Source: Trematomus loennbergii (lineage: Eukaryota; Chordata; Actinopteri; Perciformes; Nototheniidae). Taken from it: a stretch of DNA of 64,000 bases. The position numbers were made by a program, and so were the translations under genes. The stretch covers positions 164,001-228,000 of the forward strand of contig JAAOOA010000535.1 of NCBI GenBank assembly GCA_012861695.1, read 5' to 3'. How positions within the stretch are numbered: the first letter of the stretch is position 1; each line of letters begins with the position of its first letter. A model generated the notes under the pieces. That model did no database searches. It was not told the DNA's origin and saw only the letters and a list, made by a program, of their open reading frames with translations. Below, piece after piece: positions 1 through 9,914 of the stretch.

Positions 1-568
1 AGCACCAGCTGGTTGAGGCCTTGTCCTGTTAGAGGAGGTGAGCCTCAGGACCAGCTGGATGAGGCCTTGTCCTGTTAGAGGAGGTGAGCCTCAGGACCAG
101 CTGGTTGAGGCCTTGTCCTGTTAGAGGAGGTGAGCCTCAGGACCAGCTGGTTGAGGCCTTGTCCTGTTAGAGGAGGTGAGCCTCAGGACCAGCTGGATGA
201 GGCCTTGTCCTGTTAGAGGAGGTGAGCCTCAGCACCAGCTGGTTGAGGCCTTGTCCTGTTAGAGGAGGTGAGCCTCAGGACCAGCTGGTTGAGGCCTTGT
301 CCTGTTAGAGGAGGTGAGCCTCAGGACCAGCTGGATGAGGCCTTGTCCTGTTAGAGGAGGTGAGCCTCAGGACCAGCTGGTTGAGGCCTTGTCCTGTTAG
401 AGGAGGTGAGCCTCAGCACCAGCTGGATGAGGCCCTTGTCCTGTTAGAGGAGGTGTGCCTCAGGACCAGCTGGTTGAGGCCTGTCCTGTTAGAGGAGGGA
501 GCCTCAGGACCAGCTGGATGAGGCCTTGTCCTGTTAGAGGAGGTGAGCCTCAGCACCAGCTGGTTGAG
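1..568. repeat. 46-bp minisatellite, about 12 copies
   Basis: About twelve head-to-tail copies of a 46 bp unit run from the window edge; variants differ mainly at CTGGTT/CTGGAT and AGGACC/AGCACC. The last units lose single bases. On the minus strand the unit reads straight on from the RT-downstream coding sequence of LINE A, so the array looks like an expansion seeded in that LINE. Since 46 is not a multiple of three it destroys the frame. The array continues beyond the left edge. Confidence 0.95.
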
Positions 569-1147
569 GGGACTCCTCTCTATGTCTCCTCTTGGCAATG
601 GAGGGCTTTGTATGGTAGGAGTTGGGATCACTGGTTTTGAGGTGGTTGTAGAATTTGACTGCTCTTTTTGTATCCTAATTAAAAGGGAATTGGCCTAGCT
701 CAGCTCGGCATCCATTGTTGGGGGTGTTCCTGTGGACTCTCAGGATGCTCTTGCATATCTCCGCATGTAGGGTTTCTATTGGGTGTTTGTCCCATTTATC
801 AAAGTCTGATTTCCAAGGGGACCCCACACTTCGCTACCATACAGTGATTGGTTCTATTATTGAATTGAATATTTTGAGCCAGATTCTAACAGGTATATCT
901 ATATTTGAAGACTTTTTGATAGCATAGAAAGCCTTTCTTCCTTTGTCTCTGAGATCATTAATGGCCAGATTGAAATTTCCTGTTGAAGTAATTTTGAGTC
1001 CCAAAATATGTGTAGCTGTGTGTGTGTTCTATGTCAGTGGAGCCATTAAGAAGCGGTGTGGGTTCCCTTGACCCCTGGGTCTTTTCTGGAAGACCATAAT
1101 CCTGGTCTTTTCCAGATGAACTGTCAGGGCCCAGGTCGCCCAAGCTT
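569..1147 (-). pseudogene. LINE A, C-terminal part of the reverse transcriptase ORF (interrupted)
   Basis: Translated on the minus strand in shifting frames this gives pieces typical of the thumb and C-terminal region of fish non-LTR ORF2 proteins: a segment with LEKTRIMVFQK, then THSYTY.G, then a KWDKHPIETLHAEICK segment and RVHRNTPNNGCRAELGQ. Frameshifts and stops are frequent, so it is dead. It is the continuation of the RT pieces at 4546-5850; the L2-like LINE at 1148-4230 separates them. I do not assign the clade with confidence. Confidence 0.75.
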
Positions 1148-1364
1148 TGCAAGGCAAGGCAAGTTTATTTATATAGCACCTTTCAACACAAGGCAATTCA
1201 AAGTGCTTTACAAAAATGGAAGACATTAAGAAAATGGCATTTAAAATCAGTCATTAAAAAGAAAGATAATAAAATAAACATAAAAAAAAATACATGGATA
1301 AAAGTTACAGTGCGGTTTAAGATGTGAATAGCTCAATTAAAAGCAGCGGCAAAAAGAAAAGTCT

Positions 1365-2773
1365 TCAGCCTGGATTTAAAAGTAGTAAGAGTTGCAGCGG
1401 ACCTGCAGGTTTCTGGGAGTTTGTTCCAGATATTTGGAGCATAATAACTGAATGCTGCTTCTCCATGTTTAGTTCTGACTCTGGGGACAGAAAGCTGACC
1501 AGTCCCTGAAGACCTGAGAGATCTGGATGGTTCATAATTAGCAGGAGGTCAGACATGTATTTTGGGCCTAAACCATTCAAAGCTTTATAAACCAGCAACA
1601 ATATTTGAAATCTATTCTTTGACACACAGGAAGCCAGTGTAAGGACTTCAGAACAGGAGTGATGTGATCCACTTTCTTAGTGTTAGTGAGGACTCGAGCA
1701 GCGGCGTTCTGAATTAGCTGCAGCTTTCTAATAGATTTTTTAGTGAGGCCTGTAAAGACACCATTGCAGTAGTCGAGTCTACTGAAGATAAAAGCATGGA
1801 CAAGTTTTTCCAAATCCTGCTGTGACATTAGTCCTTTAATCCTAGATATGTTCTTTAGGTGATAGTAGGCTGATTTAGTAACTGTTTTAATGTGACTGTT
1901 GAAACTCAGGTCAGAGTCCATGACTACACCTAGATTTCTGGCTTTATCTGTTGTTTTGAACATTGCAGACTGAAGCTCAGCGCTAACTTTTATACGTTCT
2001 GCCTTGGCTCCAAAAACCATTACCTCAGTTTTATCTTTGTTTAATTGGAGAAAGTTCTGACACATCCAGTCATTGATTTGTTCAATGCACTTACTCAGTG
2101 TTTGAATTGGAGCATAATCTCCTGGTGAAATTGTTACGTAAATTTGTGTGTCATCCGCATAGCTATGGTAACTTATTTTGTTGTTTTTCATTATCTGAGC
2201 CAGTGGTAGCATGTAGATGTTAAAGAGAAGAGGCCCCAAGATGGAGCCTTGAGGTACCCCACATGTCATATTTGTCAACTCAGATGTGTATTTACCTATA
2301 GAAACAAAGTTTTTTCTGTCCTTTAAGTAGGACTCAAACCAATTTAGAACTGTTGCCGAAAGTCCCACCCAGTTTTCTAGTCGGTCTAGTAATATGTTGT
2401 GGTCAACAGTGTCAAACGCAGCACTGAGATCTAATAATACTAACACTGAAGTTCTGCCACTGTCTGTGTTTAAGTGGATGTCATTGAAGACCTTTACAAG
2501 AGCAGTCTCAGTGCTGTGGTTTGGACGAAATCCTGACTGGAACACATCCAAACAGTTATTTAAATGCAAGAAGTTACTCAACTGTTGAAATACAACTTTT
2601 TCAATGATTTTACCTAGAAATGGCAGGTTTGATATTGGCCTGTAATTGTTCATTACTGAAGCATCTAGATTATTCTTTTTTAAGAGCGGTTTAATGACTG
2701 CAGTTTTCAGGGCCTCTGGAAAAATACCTGAGTGAAGAGATGTGTTTACTATATGAAGTAGATCTGAGGCCAT
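1365..2773 (-). pseudogene. L2-like ORF2: reverse transcriptase and C-terminal region
   Basis: The 398-codon open frame 1577-2773 holds a complete RT domain: NNYRPISNLPFLGKIIEK near residue 41 (fingers), SAAFDTVDHNILLDRL near residue 118 (first catalytic Asp), GVPQGSILGPLLFNIY near residue 171, and YADD near residue 204 (catalytic Asp pair). Later motifs include LGVVMDSDL and LHWLPVCQRIDFK. A frameshift near 1600-1625 moves the remaining C-terminus (VYKALNGLGPKYMSDLL) into the frame 1365-1625. The RT would copy LINE RNA at a nicked target. All RT catalytic residues are visible, but the missing natural start and the frameshift make this a pseudogene. Confidence 0.9.
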
Positions 2774-3414
2774 GCAAGAAAAACATCTTTGAAAAATCCT
2801 GTTGGAATAATATCAAGGCAGCAGGAGGAGGATTTCAGAAGTTGAATAATGTCCTCTAAGTTTTTACATTAATCTGATGGAATTGTGTCATGGTGTTTGA
2901 ATTGATATTAGGTGGACATAGGGACAAAACATTTGCTGTACCTGATGCAGAGGCACTGACTGCTTGTCTAATTTTCTGAATTTTGTCAGTGAAGAAGGAG
3001 GCAAAATCATTGCACGCCCTGGTGGATAGAAATTCAGAGGCTACTGACACTGGGGGGTTAGTTAGTCTGTCGACGGTAGCAAACAAGGCACGTGCGTTGT
3101 TTTTGTTTTTGGTAATGATGTCAGAGAAGAAAGACTGTCAGAGAAGAAAGACTATTTTCTTGCCAATCACTTCCTTTACCGTAGTTGGAGCAATGGTATC
3201 TATAACATTTTTAATTTTTGAATTAAAATGATCTACTAGCTCATTTACTGAGATGTTAGCAGAGGCAAGTATGGATGAAAAATTATGAGTAAACATTTCC
3301 CTAGTATTTTCAGTTAAATATCGCTTTGTGGTTACCTCTTTCTGAACATTTTTGTGAACAGAAATAGAGCTCTCAAAGGAATGATCAGAGAGTGCAACAT
3401 CAGTCACCACAACC
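2774..3414 (-). pseudogene. L2-like ORF2: linker between endonuclease and RT
   Basis: Minus-strand fragments in two frames (2856-3086 and 3138-3485) carry sequence such as LSTRACNDFASFFTDKIQKI, which sits just upstream of the RT fingers in L2-type proteins, and a LDLMISKGLNISEVVVTDVA segment from the end of the endonuclease. Frameshifts at about 2800 and 3110 break the frame; a short local duplication (TCAGAGAAGAAAGACT, twice near 3121-3150) is probably the cause of one of them. Confidence 0.75.
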
Positions 3415-4227
3415 TCAGAGATATTCAGACCCTTTGAGATCATTAAGTCCAGAGTGCCCCTTATTGTGCGTGGGCTCCGCCACATGCTGAGTCAGTCCAT
3501 AGCTATCAAGAACACAACACAGTTCTTTAGCCCCTCTGTCCTGGGGGTTGTCAACATGGATGTTAAAATCACCAACAATGACTAGACGATCAAAGTCAAT
3601 ACACACTATAGACAGCAGTTCAGTAAAGTCATCAAAAAGCTTGCACAGTATTTGGGTGGTCTATAGATATTTAGGAACAGAGCTCGAGAGGAGCATTTCA
3701 GCTGAAGGGCCACATATTCAAAAGAAGCAAAGTCCCCATAAGATGTCTTCCTGCATTGAATGGAATCATTGAACAAAATAGCAACTCCACCCCCTTTCTT
3801 ATGCATTCTTTCCTGACTCATAAAACTAAAGTTGGGAGGGGTTGATTCGATAAGAACAGCTGCACTGTTATTTTGTTCAATCCAAGTTTCCGTTAAAAAC
3901 ATAAAATCCAGATTGTGCTCAGTGAAAAAAATCATTGATTAAAAATGTTTTTCCTGCCAAAGACCTGACATTTAATAAAGCTAGTTTAAGTTTGTTAAAT
4001 ACACTATCAGTAAGATTTTTTGTGACAAGCTGTGGCTGACATGGAATCACTGCTAAATTTGATAACCTCACACAAACGTTTGAGCACTTCCTGTTTCTAA
4101 GCTGATTCACCGCTCTTAATCTATTACCTATCAACACAGATATCGGCAAAGCTACTGGCAGGCAGGGCCCCGGCATGTGCTGGAAAGAGTTGAGAGTGCC
4201 ATATGCCCTTGAGCCTGGACCCAGCAC
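3415..4227 (-). pseudogene. L2-like ORF2: AP endonuclease domain
   Basis: Three overlapping minus-strand frames together spell an exonuclease-endonuclease-phosphatase fold. The first (3919-4227) ends with KLALLNVRSLAGK; the second (3606-3935) has FLTETW (catalytic Glu region), GGGVAILF and LNIYRPPK; the third (3415-3606) has VGDFNIHVD (GDFN motif) and a GLTQHVAEPTHNKGHSGLNDL end. In L2 and related LINEs this domain nicks the target. Two frameshifts inactivate the copy. Confidence 0.85.
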
Positions 4228-4230
4228 ATA

Positions 4231-4545
4231 TCAGTAAGAGTTTGTTGCGTTTTGTACACACACATCCTTATCAGGCTTCGGAGACTGCAGATGCTTTCTT
4301 GAAGGGATGGGAGGTGGTTGACGTAGGCACGGTGATGAAGACGGGGGAGATGGTGCGCGTCTCTGCTTCGGTGATTTTGGTGGGCGTTGTGGAAGGGCGG
4401 GGGTAAAGGACATGCTGCCAGGGGGGGAGGTGGTTGACGTAGGCTTGTCTTCGGTGATTTTGGTGGGCGTCGTTGAGGGGCGGGGTAAAGGACATGCTGC
4501 CAACCCTGCGTATCGCCTTCATGCGGTCATCGAACTCCAGGGGGG
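4231..4545. repeat. G-rich partial duplication between the two LINEs
   Basis: Two diverged copies of a segment of about 115 bp: GAGGTGGTTGACGTAGGC at 4311 and 4427, and CGGTGATTTTGGTGGGCG followed by a G-run and TAAAGGACATGCTGCCA at 4370 and 4453. No coding similarity was recognised. It sits between the 5' end of the L2-like LINE and the resuming LINE A sequence. Confidence 0.7.
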
Positions 4546-4960
4546 AGGGCGATGATCCATGTGCTGTTGTAATGCATCCTTAGATGGAGCTAGCAATATT
4601 AGATCATCTGCAAACAGGAGGCATTTAATTTGTGTGTCAGAGAGGGTGAGTCCAGGGATATCGGATTGTTCTAGTCCGATGGTGTAAATCCAATCTGACT
4701 CTTGCTCAGGACATTATGTTCACTGAGGAAGTCTTGCAGTCGGCTGTTTAGGATGCTGCAGAATAACTTCCCCAGGTTGCTGCTGACACATATGCCTCGG
4801 TAATTGTTTGGGTCAAATTTATTTCCATTTTTAAATATTGGTGTGATGATTCCTTTGCTCCAGATGTCAGGGAAATGTCCAATGCTCAGAACCAGGTTGA
4901 ATAGTTTCAACATGGCAGTGTTGAACTTATGGCTGCTAAATTTCGGCATTTCATTTAAAA
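4546..4960 (-). pseudogene. LINE A reverse transcriptase, fingers plus YADD-type segment with internal deletion
   Basis: The frame 4671-4949 gives an RT fingers segment (LSIGHFPDIWSKGIITPIFK, then NNYRGICVSSNLGKLFC, then QIGF). Immediately downstream (4546-4680) the sequence jumps to LTLSDTQIKCLLFADDLILL, which contains the FADD catalytic box. The stretch that should lie between, with the first catalytic Asp and the QG motif (about 140 residues in relatives), is missing. This is therefore an internally deleted RT, dead independently of the L2 insertion. Confidence 0.8.
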
Positions 4961-5630
4961 TGCCATCAGGACCGCTGGCCTTCCTTGGTTGTAGGGCCTG
5001 GGTTTTAGCAGGACCACAGGCCTTCCTTGGTTGTAGGGCCTGGGTTTTAGCAGGACCGCTAGCCTTCCTTGGTTGTAGGGCCTGGGTTTTAGCAGGACCA
5101 CAGGCCTTCCTTGGTTGTAGGGCCTGGGTTTTAGCAGGACCACAGGCCTTCCTTGGTTGTAGGGCCTGGGTTTTAGCAGGACCACAGGCCTTCCTTGGTT
5201 GTAGGGCCTGGGTTTTAGCAGGACCACGGGCCTTCCTTGGTTGTAGGGCCTGGGTTTTAGCAGGACCGCTAGCCTTCCTTGGTTGTAGGGCCTGGGTTTT
5301 AGCAGGACCACAGGCCTTCCTTGGTTGTAGGGCCTGGGTTTTAGCAGGACCACAGGCCTTCCTTGGTTGTAGGGCCTGGGTTTTAGCAGGACCACAGGCC
5401 TTCCTTGGTTGTAGGGCCTGGGTTTTAGCAGGACCACGGGCCTTCCTTGGTTGTAGGGCCTGGGTTTTAGCAGGACCGCTGGCCTTCCTTGGTTGTAGGG
5501 CCTGGGTTTTAGCAGGACCACGGGCCTTCCTTGGTTGTAGGGCCTGGGTTTTAGCAGGACCACTGGCCTTCCTTGGTTGTAGGGCCTGGGTTTTAGCAGG
5601 ACCACAGGCCTTCCTTGGTTGAAGGGCCTG
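4961..5630. repeat. 42-bp coding minisatellite inside LINE A RT, about 16 copies
   Basis: Sixteen near-identical 42 bp units (14 codons) run as a clean tandem array. On the minus strand the native LINE frame reads through as repeats of AKTQALQPRKASGP, and it joins the flanking RT sequence directly (LNEMPKFS on one side, TITEEELLA on the other). A one-base loss in the outermost copy near 5630 throws the long frame into LLKPRPYNQGRPVV. The plus-strand frame 4804-5622 is an antisense artefact. Unit variants (GCTAGCC, CACAGG, CACGGG, CACTGG) recur in blocks, indicating higher-order duplication. Confidence 0.95.
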
Positions 5631-5850
5631 GTTTTAGCCAGGAGCTCTTCCTCAGTAATGGTATAGTCTAAAGGGTTCTGGTTGTCTTTAATGACTGATT
5701 CTAGAATGTGTAGTTTGTTGAGGAGATCATTTTGGGCCGAATTCAGTGTAACGCTACTATACAGGTTTTCAAAGTGTGTTTTCCAAATGTCCCCATTTTG
5801 AATAGCCAGTTCTTCCTTGTGTGGTTTGCTGAAAGAGTGCCATTTCTTCC
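5631..5850 (-). pseudogene. LINE A RT, N-terminal flank
   Basis: Minus-strand reading gives KPHKEELAIQNGDIWKTHFE, then SVTLNSAQNDLLNKLHILES, then NQNPLDYTITEEELLAKT. This is the stretch that precedes the RT fingers in many fish non-LTR proteins. It runs into the 42 bp minisatellite on its 3' side and into (GA)n on its 5' side, where LINE A is truncated. Confidence 0.8.
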
Positions 5851-6117
<267 letters not shown>

Positions 6118-6199
6118 GGGCGATAGTTTATGTCATTGTGCATCACTTGACCGACTTTGGTGTTTTTTGTGGTGTTGTTTGGTTGCACTGGTGAATTGT

Positions 6200-6927
6200 T
6201 TGTCTAATTGTTTGTCTAGCGGCTGCAGCTGCAGTCACGCCGCCCGGCATGCGTCCCGTGGCAGCGTTGTGTCTTTTAGGAGACAGGTGCTGATGGCTCT
6301 CAAGTTTAAAATTGATGATTTTGTGTATACTGTCCATGTTACGTCTGATATTTTGAGATGTTTTTGGTTGTGGAGCGGCAGGACACCTGATCCGCGCGTG
6401 CCCGGAGAGGGCGGTGGACGCGCCCGTGGTGTCCGCGCTCGCAGCCGCCCGACGGTGTCCGTGCCAGCGGCGGAGCCACTACCGGTTGCCTTGTCCACGG
6501 CTGGGCCGCTGGGGTCCGTGCCTGCGGCGGATCCGCTGCCGCTGCCGGTCCCTTTGTCCGCGGCCGGGCCGCCGTGCTGGGGTCCGCGCCTGCCGCGGAG
6601 CCACTGCCAGTTGTTTTGTGCACGGCCGGGCCCGCGCCCTCGGCGGAAACGCCGTGGTGGAACCGCAGGTCAGTGGGTCCGTGGCAGAGCCAACGGTTTT
6701 CACACACAGAAAGCACACAGGCAGGTACACACAGTATCACACACACAGACACTCAGGTCACACAGAAAGCAGATAGTGAGCACACTGCAGCCAGAGTAGC
6801 TGAGTCTGTTCTGGAGGATGTTGTAATGGATGAGGATTTATTAAGGTTGCCTGTCAAAAGGAAAAACGAGGAAGTGAGCAAAGACAGTTTGGCACAGAAA
6901 GGGAAGGTGTCAAGGACAGAGTCCTGA
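6200..6927 (+). pseudogene. Kibi-like ORF1 (gag-like) with CCHC zinc knuckle
   Basis: The segment before 6360 reads FKIDDFVYTVHVTSDILRCF. Directly after, with one surplus T in the run at 6361-6365, comes a perfect C-X2-C-X4-H-X4-C zinc knuckle (CFGCGAAGHLIRACP, about 6359-6404). The rest is rich in Ala and Pro and includes two to three degenerate repeats of PAAEPLPV..STAGP (6455-6640), then a charged tail ending at a stop at 6925-6927 (EEVSKDSLAQKGKVSRTES). ORF1 proteins of Tx1/L1 LINEs bind element RNA. The N-terminal part appears truncated, and the T insertion breaks the knuckle frame. Confidence 0.7.
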
Positions 6928-7149
6928 TTTGCAGATTTTTCATAATTCTGCCAGGGCTCTCATGCGGCGCCCAGAAGCCTTAGGGGAACCTGTCTTCAGC
7001 AGCCCAGAGGGGTTAAAGAATATACTTCAGAGGGTTAGAGAGGAAGTACAAATAATGATGAATAAGTACATCTTTGTTTTTATTTTTTCTCTTTTATTTT
7101 TCTTCAGCCAGGTTTTTGATTTTGTTAGGATGCAACTATAATGTAATTA

Positions 7150-7680
7150 TGAGTGACATAAAGCTAGGCTCTTAAACATTAACGGTGCTCGGGGGGATGC
7201 TAAAAGAGCATCTTTATTTACTTTAGTAGAAAAAGAGTTTAAATGTGACGTTTCTCCAGGAGACTCACAGCACTGCTGAGAACGAGAGTGACTGGAGGAG
7301 GGTGGGGGGGAGGGTTTCTTCAGCCATAAGTGCAGCAATAGTGGAGGGGTCGCAATTCTCTTTGCAAGGGGCTTTACACCCTTCTCCTGTACGGTCGATG
7401 AGGTCATCCCAGGACACTTGCTAAAAGTAAATACTGAATTTGAAAAAGTTTAAAATATGTTTTATAAATATCTTTGCTCCCTGTGTGGGCGCAGAGAGGC
7501 TTTTGCTTTTTGAGAAACTGAAACATACTCTTAGCACCTGTGATAGTGAGGAGTATCTGTTCCTGGGGGGGGACTTCAACTGCACAGAGAACCCTGTGCT
7601 GGATAGGAACCACCAGGAGCCGCATGCTGCCTCAAAGAGTGCCTTAATGAGACTCAATGCGGCTTTCACACCAGCGCTTT
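7150..7680 (+). pseudogene. Kibi-like ORF2, N-terminal endonuclease part 1
   Basis: A likely start at 7150 (MSDIKLGS) is followed by a frameshifted reading with NINGARGDAKRASLF and a FLQETH-like region near 7250. The clean frame from about 7440 reads FKICFINIFAPCVGAERLLL and then YLFLGGDFNCTENPVLDRNH, which contains the GDFN catalytic motif of AP endonucleases. It runs to LMRLN, where an inserted TIR element cuts the ORF. In Tx1 elements this domain determines target choice. Confidence 0.8.
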
Positions 7681-8578
7681 TCCCTTTCTAGCTCCTCGCG
7701 AGAGCTTTTCTGGTTCAGCTCCGGTTTCCCTTTTCAGCTCCCGCTCTGTTCACACCGCCCAGAGCTGCCGCTGCTGCGTCATGACGTCACCGTTTACGTC
7801 GCTGATTTTCTCCCCAACGGAGCTCACAACAACAACAACAACGGGGGACTGCGTCGGGTCGATGATCGTGTTGCTTTTAATCATACGAAGCCAGATTAAA
7901 TTAAATAAGGACTTCTCCAACCTTATACTTTTCTCCAGAGTGCCGTGGTTCATTGTTTATTAATGTGTTTCATTTAGCGACCGCTGCAGTGCTGACTGCT
8001 CTTCCACGGGAGTGTATTCTCCCGTTAGCTCCGGGTTAGCTCACACGGCTCTAAAGTATTCACTGTCTGACTGTCACACAAGCAGCTGATACATATCCCC
8101 AGTTCCCCTTAAGTGAATGTGTGTCAGTCTGAATTGACGCTGTTTGGCATCACAACGCTGTTATGAAAGTTTCTCTGGTATAACATGGGTGATGTTAGCA
8201 TAGCAACCGAAGCTAAACTGACTACTTGCTAAGCCGTTTTCTACAGGCACATTTTACCGACGTATTTTTCATTATGATTCTACTTGTGATAGTCGGACAT
8301 GACAACCTGTGCAGCCCATGTATTGATTCCATCCGTTAGCTGCTATAATAACAAACAAAACGTCTGCCTGCTCTCCACAATGATCAATAACAGCGAACGG
8401 ATGGTCAAAGTAAGGTTTCCTGCACGCCTCGACGTAAGAGAGACGTAAGCGACACCGCGTCATAGCTCCGAAGCTCTTGCCTCTGGACCGACAATTTTTT
8501 GGAGCTGGAAGTGAACCGCATTCCGGAGCAAGAGGCGGCGCCGCTGCGGTGTGAACAGGAAAAAGCGCCGGTGTGAAA
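7676..8578. mobile_element. TIR element (MITE) inserted in Kibi-like ORF2
   Basis: About 0.9 kb separates two pieces of one endonuclease domain. Its ends are inverted: CTTTCACACCAGCGCTTTTCC at the left, and GGAAAAAGCGCCGGTGTGAAAG at the right. A second inverted pair, TGTTCACACCGC and GCGGTGTGAACA, lies just inside, giving TIRs of about 90 bp. GTTCACACC-type ends are common in fish PIF/Harbinger and hAT MITEs; I could not fix a target duplication, so the superfamily is open. Nothing coding was recognised inside; the minus-strand frames at 8272-8656 read the TIR region. Confidence 0.75.
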
Positions 8579-9346
8579 GGGGCAACAGAAACCTTTGAGC
8601 TGTGTGATGTGTGGAGGCACTTCCACCCGGGCCAGCGGCAGTACACGTGGGTGCACTCTAGGGATAACCTGTTGTCTCTAGCTCGGCTGGACCGTGTCTA
8701 TGTGTTTAGCCATCACATTAATGTAAGCAGAAGCTGCTCCATCAGTCCAGTGGGAATCTCTGACCATTCCCTCGTACAGGTCTCACTTTTTATTAATCAT
8801 GTTAAGTGTCATAGTGCGTATTGGCACTTTAAAAATGTTTTTAAGTTTTTTTGGGAAAACTACCGTTTATCTAAGAGTAAGTACAATTCTCTTCAGCAGT
8901 GGTGGGATGTAGGTAAAGTGAAAATCAAGCAGCTTTGCCAACAGTACACGGCTAGATCTCTGAGAGCTCTGGAGAGAGAAGTGGTGGAGCTGCAGGGATT
9001 GGCAGACTCCACAGGAGAGCGAGAACATGTTCAAGTTTTCAAAAGTAAAAACTCAGCTCTGTCTGACCTGCTGGGGTTTTCCGCTCAGGGTGCTCTGGTC
9101 AGATCCCGGTTTCAGAACATCGTGAAAATGGATGCTCCCTCTCACTTTTTCTTTGGTCTGGAGCGTAAGAATGGTCAGAGGAGGCTGATGCACTCCCTGC
9201 GATCCAATGCGGGGCAGCTGCTTCAGGAGTCCGCTGACATTCGTCAGTGTGCTGTGGAGTTCTACAAAGAGCTCTACAAAACAGAGTTCCAGGCCGAGCC
9301 AGAGGTGGCGCAGTCGTTCTATGACTTCTATAACGGCAGGTTATAG
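8579..9346 (+). pseudogene. Kibi-like ORF2, endonuclease part 2 and linker
   Basis: The frame continues the endonuclease: ETFELCDVWRHFHPGQRQYT, SLARLDRVYV and VGISDHSLVQV (the SDH catalytic motif near 8757-8765). The linker typical of Tx1 proteins follows: LQQWWDVGKVKIKQLCQQYT, ALVRSRFQNIV and FFFGLERKNGQRRLMHSLRS. The frame ends at a stop at 9344-9346, where an internal deletion of the region before the RT fingers joins FYNGR to GDDLLSVLRDSL in another frame. Confidence 0.85.
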
Positions 9347-9349
9347 GAG

Positions 9350-9769
9350 ACGACCTGCTGAGTGTGCTCAGAGACAGTCTACGTAACGGGAGGTTGCCTC
9401 TGAGTTGCAGGAGAGCTGTGCTCACTCTCCTCCCTAAGAAAGCAGACCTGCAGGAGATGAAGAACTGGCGTCCTGTGTCTCTACTCTGTACCGACTACAA
9501 GCTGCTTTCCAAAGTGTTAGCAACTAGGCTGAGAAAAGTGATGGAGCATGTCATTCACGTAGACCAGACATACTGTGTACCCAGCAGGTTGATAACTGAC
9601 AACGTGACTCTAATTCCAGATGTTTTGGACCTCTCCGGTTCATTGGGCTGTGAGCTTGGTCTGATTTCTCTAGACCAGGAAAAGGCTTTTGACCGAGTTG
9701 AGCACCAGTACTTGTGGCAGACGCTGGAAGCTTTTGGGTTCAGCTCTGGTCTCATAGCCAAGATCCAGG
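9350..9769 (+). pseudogene. Kibi-like ORF2, RT N-terminal half, cut by the 12-kb insertion
   Basis: This reads GDDLLSVLRDSLRNGRLPLS, LTLLPKKADLQEMKNWRPVS (fingers), LCTDYKLLSKVLATRL, DQTYCVPSRLITDN and then GLISLDQEKAFDRVEHQYLW, which includes the first RT catalytic Asp. The frame breaks off after LIAKIQ exactly at the left end of the Polinton-like element; the next residues (LYSDIESVL) occur at about 21827, on the far side. Confidence 0.9.
9764..9769 (+). repeat. Target-site duplication, left copy (TCCAGG)
   Basis: TCCAGG lies directly before the element terminus AGTAGTGTTACC and again directly after its inverse GGTAACACTACT (21821-21826). A 6 bp duplication is the value known for Maverick/Polinton elements. 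It is also LINE coding sequence, so excision with one copy would restore the LINE frame. Confidence 0.9.
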
Positions 9770-9793
9770 AGTAGTGTTACCAATCCCGCTTCA

Positions 9794-9890
9794 ATCTCAT
9801 TAGTATGCATAAAAAAGTGACAGGTCACACCTTCTAAGTCCCGCCCCCTAATTATGCTAATGAGCCCCCTTTGATATGCTAATGAGCCCT
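9794..9890 (+). promoter_or_regulatory. Subterminal cluster of octamer-like motifs
   Basis: ATTAGTATGCAT (9799-9810) and two ATGCTAATGAG boxes (9854, 9876) with 22 bp spacing lie just inside the terminus. The same boxes occur inverted in the right arm (21707, 21729) and, with almost the same spacing, in the related element at 26710 and 26731. ATGCTAAT resembles a POU/octamer site (ATGCAAAT). Conservation between copies that are otherwise divergent suggests a terminal recognition or promoter function; this is inference. Confidence 0.45.
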
Positions 9891-9914
9891 TTGTTCGAGG
9901 TGTTATCGCGTACC

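Larger units (their letters stand above)
1148..4230 (-). mobile_element. L2-clade-like LINE, nearly full ORF2, inserted in LINE A
   Basis: A minus-strand non-LTR retrotransposon. Its 3' end at about 1148-1215 is the widespread fish L2-type tail (TATATAAATAAACTTGCC with short direct repeats). Upstream come a reverse transcriptase ORF (1577-2773), a linker and an AP-type endonuclease (3415-4227). The order endonuclease-RT-3' tail on one strand identifies a non-LTR element. The 5' end is placed near 4230, where coding similarity stops. The copy is degenerate, with several frameshifts. It lies inside LINE A: LINE A coding sequence resumes on both sides. Confidence 0.85.

Noticed and set aside
4804..5622. 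272-codon plus-strand ORF of 14-residue repeats
   Set aside because: Antisense of the LINE A 42 bp minisatellite; the coding side is the minus strand.
9854..9888. Herpesvirus TAATGARAT-type element
   Set aside because: ATGCTAATGAG matches only the first part; the ends continue GCC. Other evidence points to Polinton rather than a herpesvirus-piggyBac (Teratorn) element.
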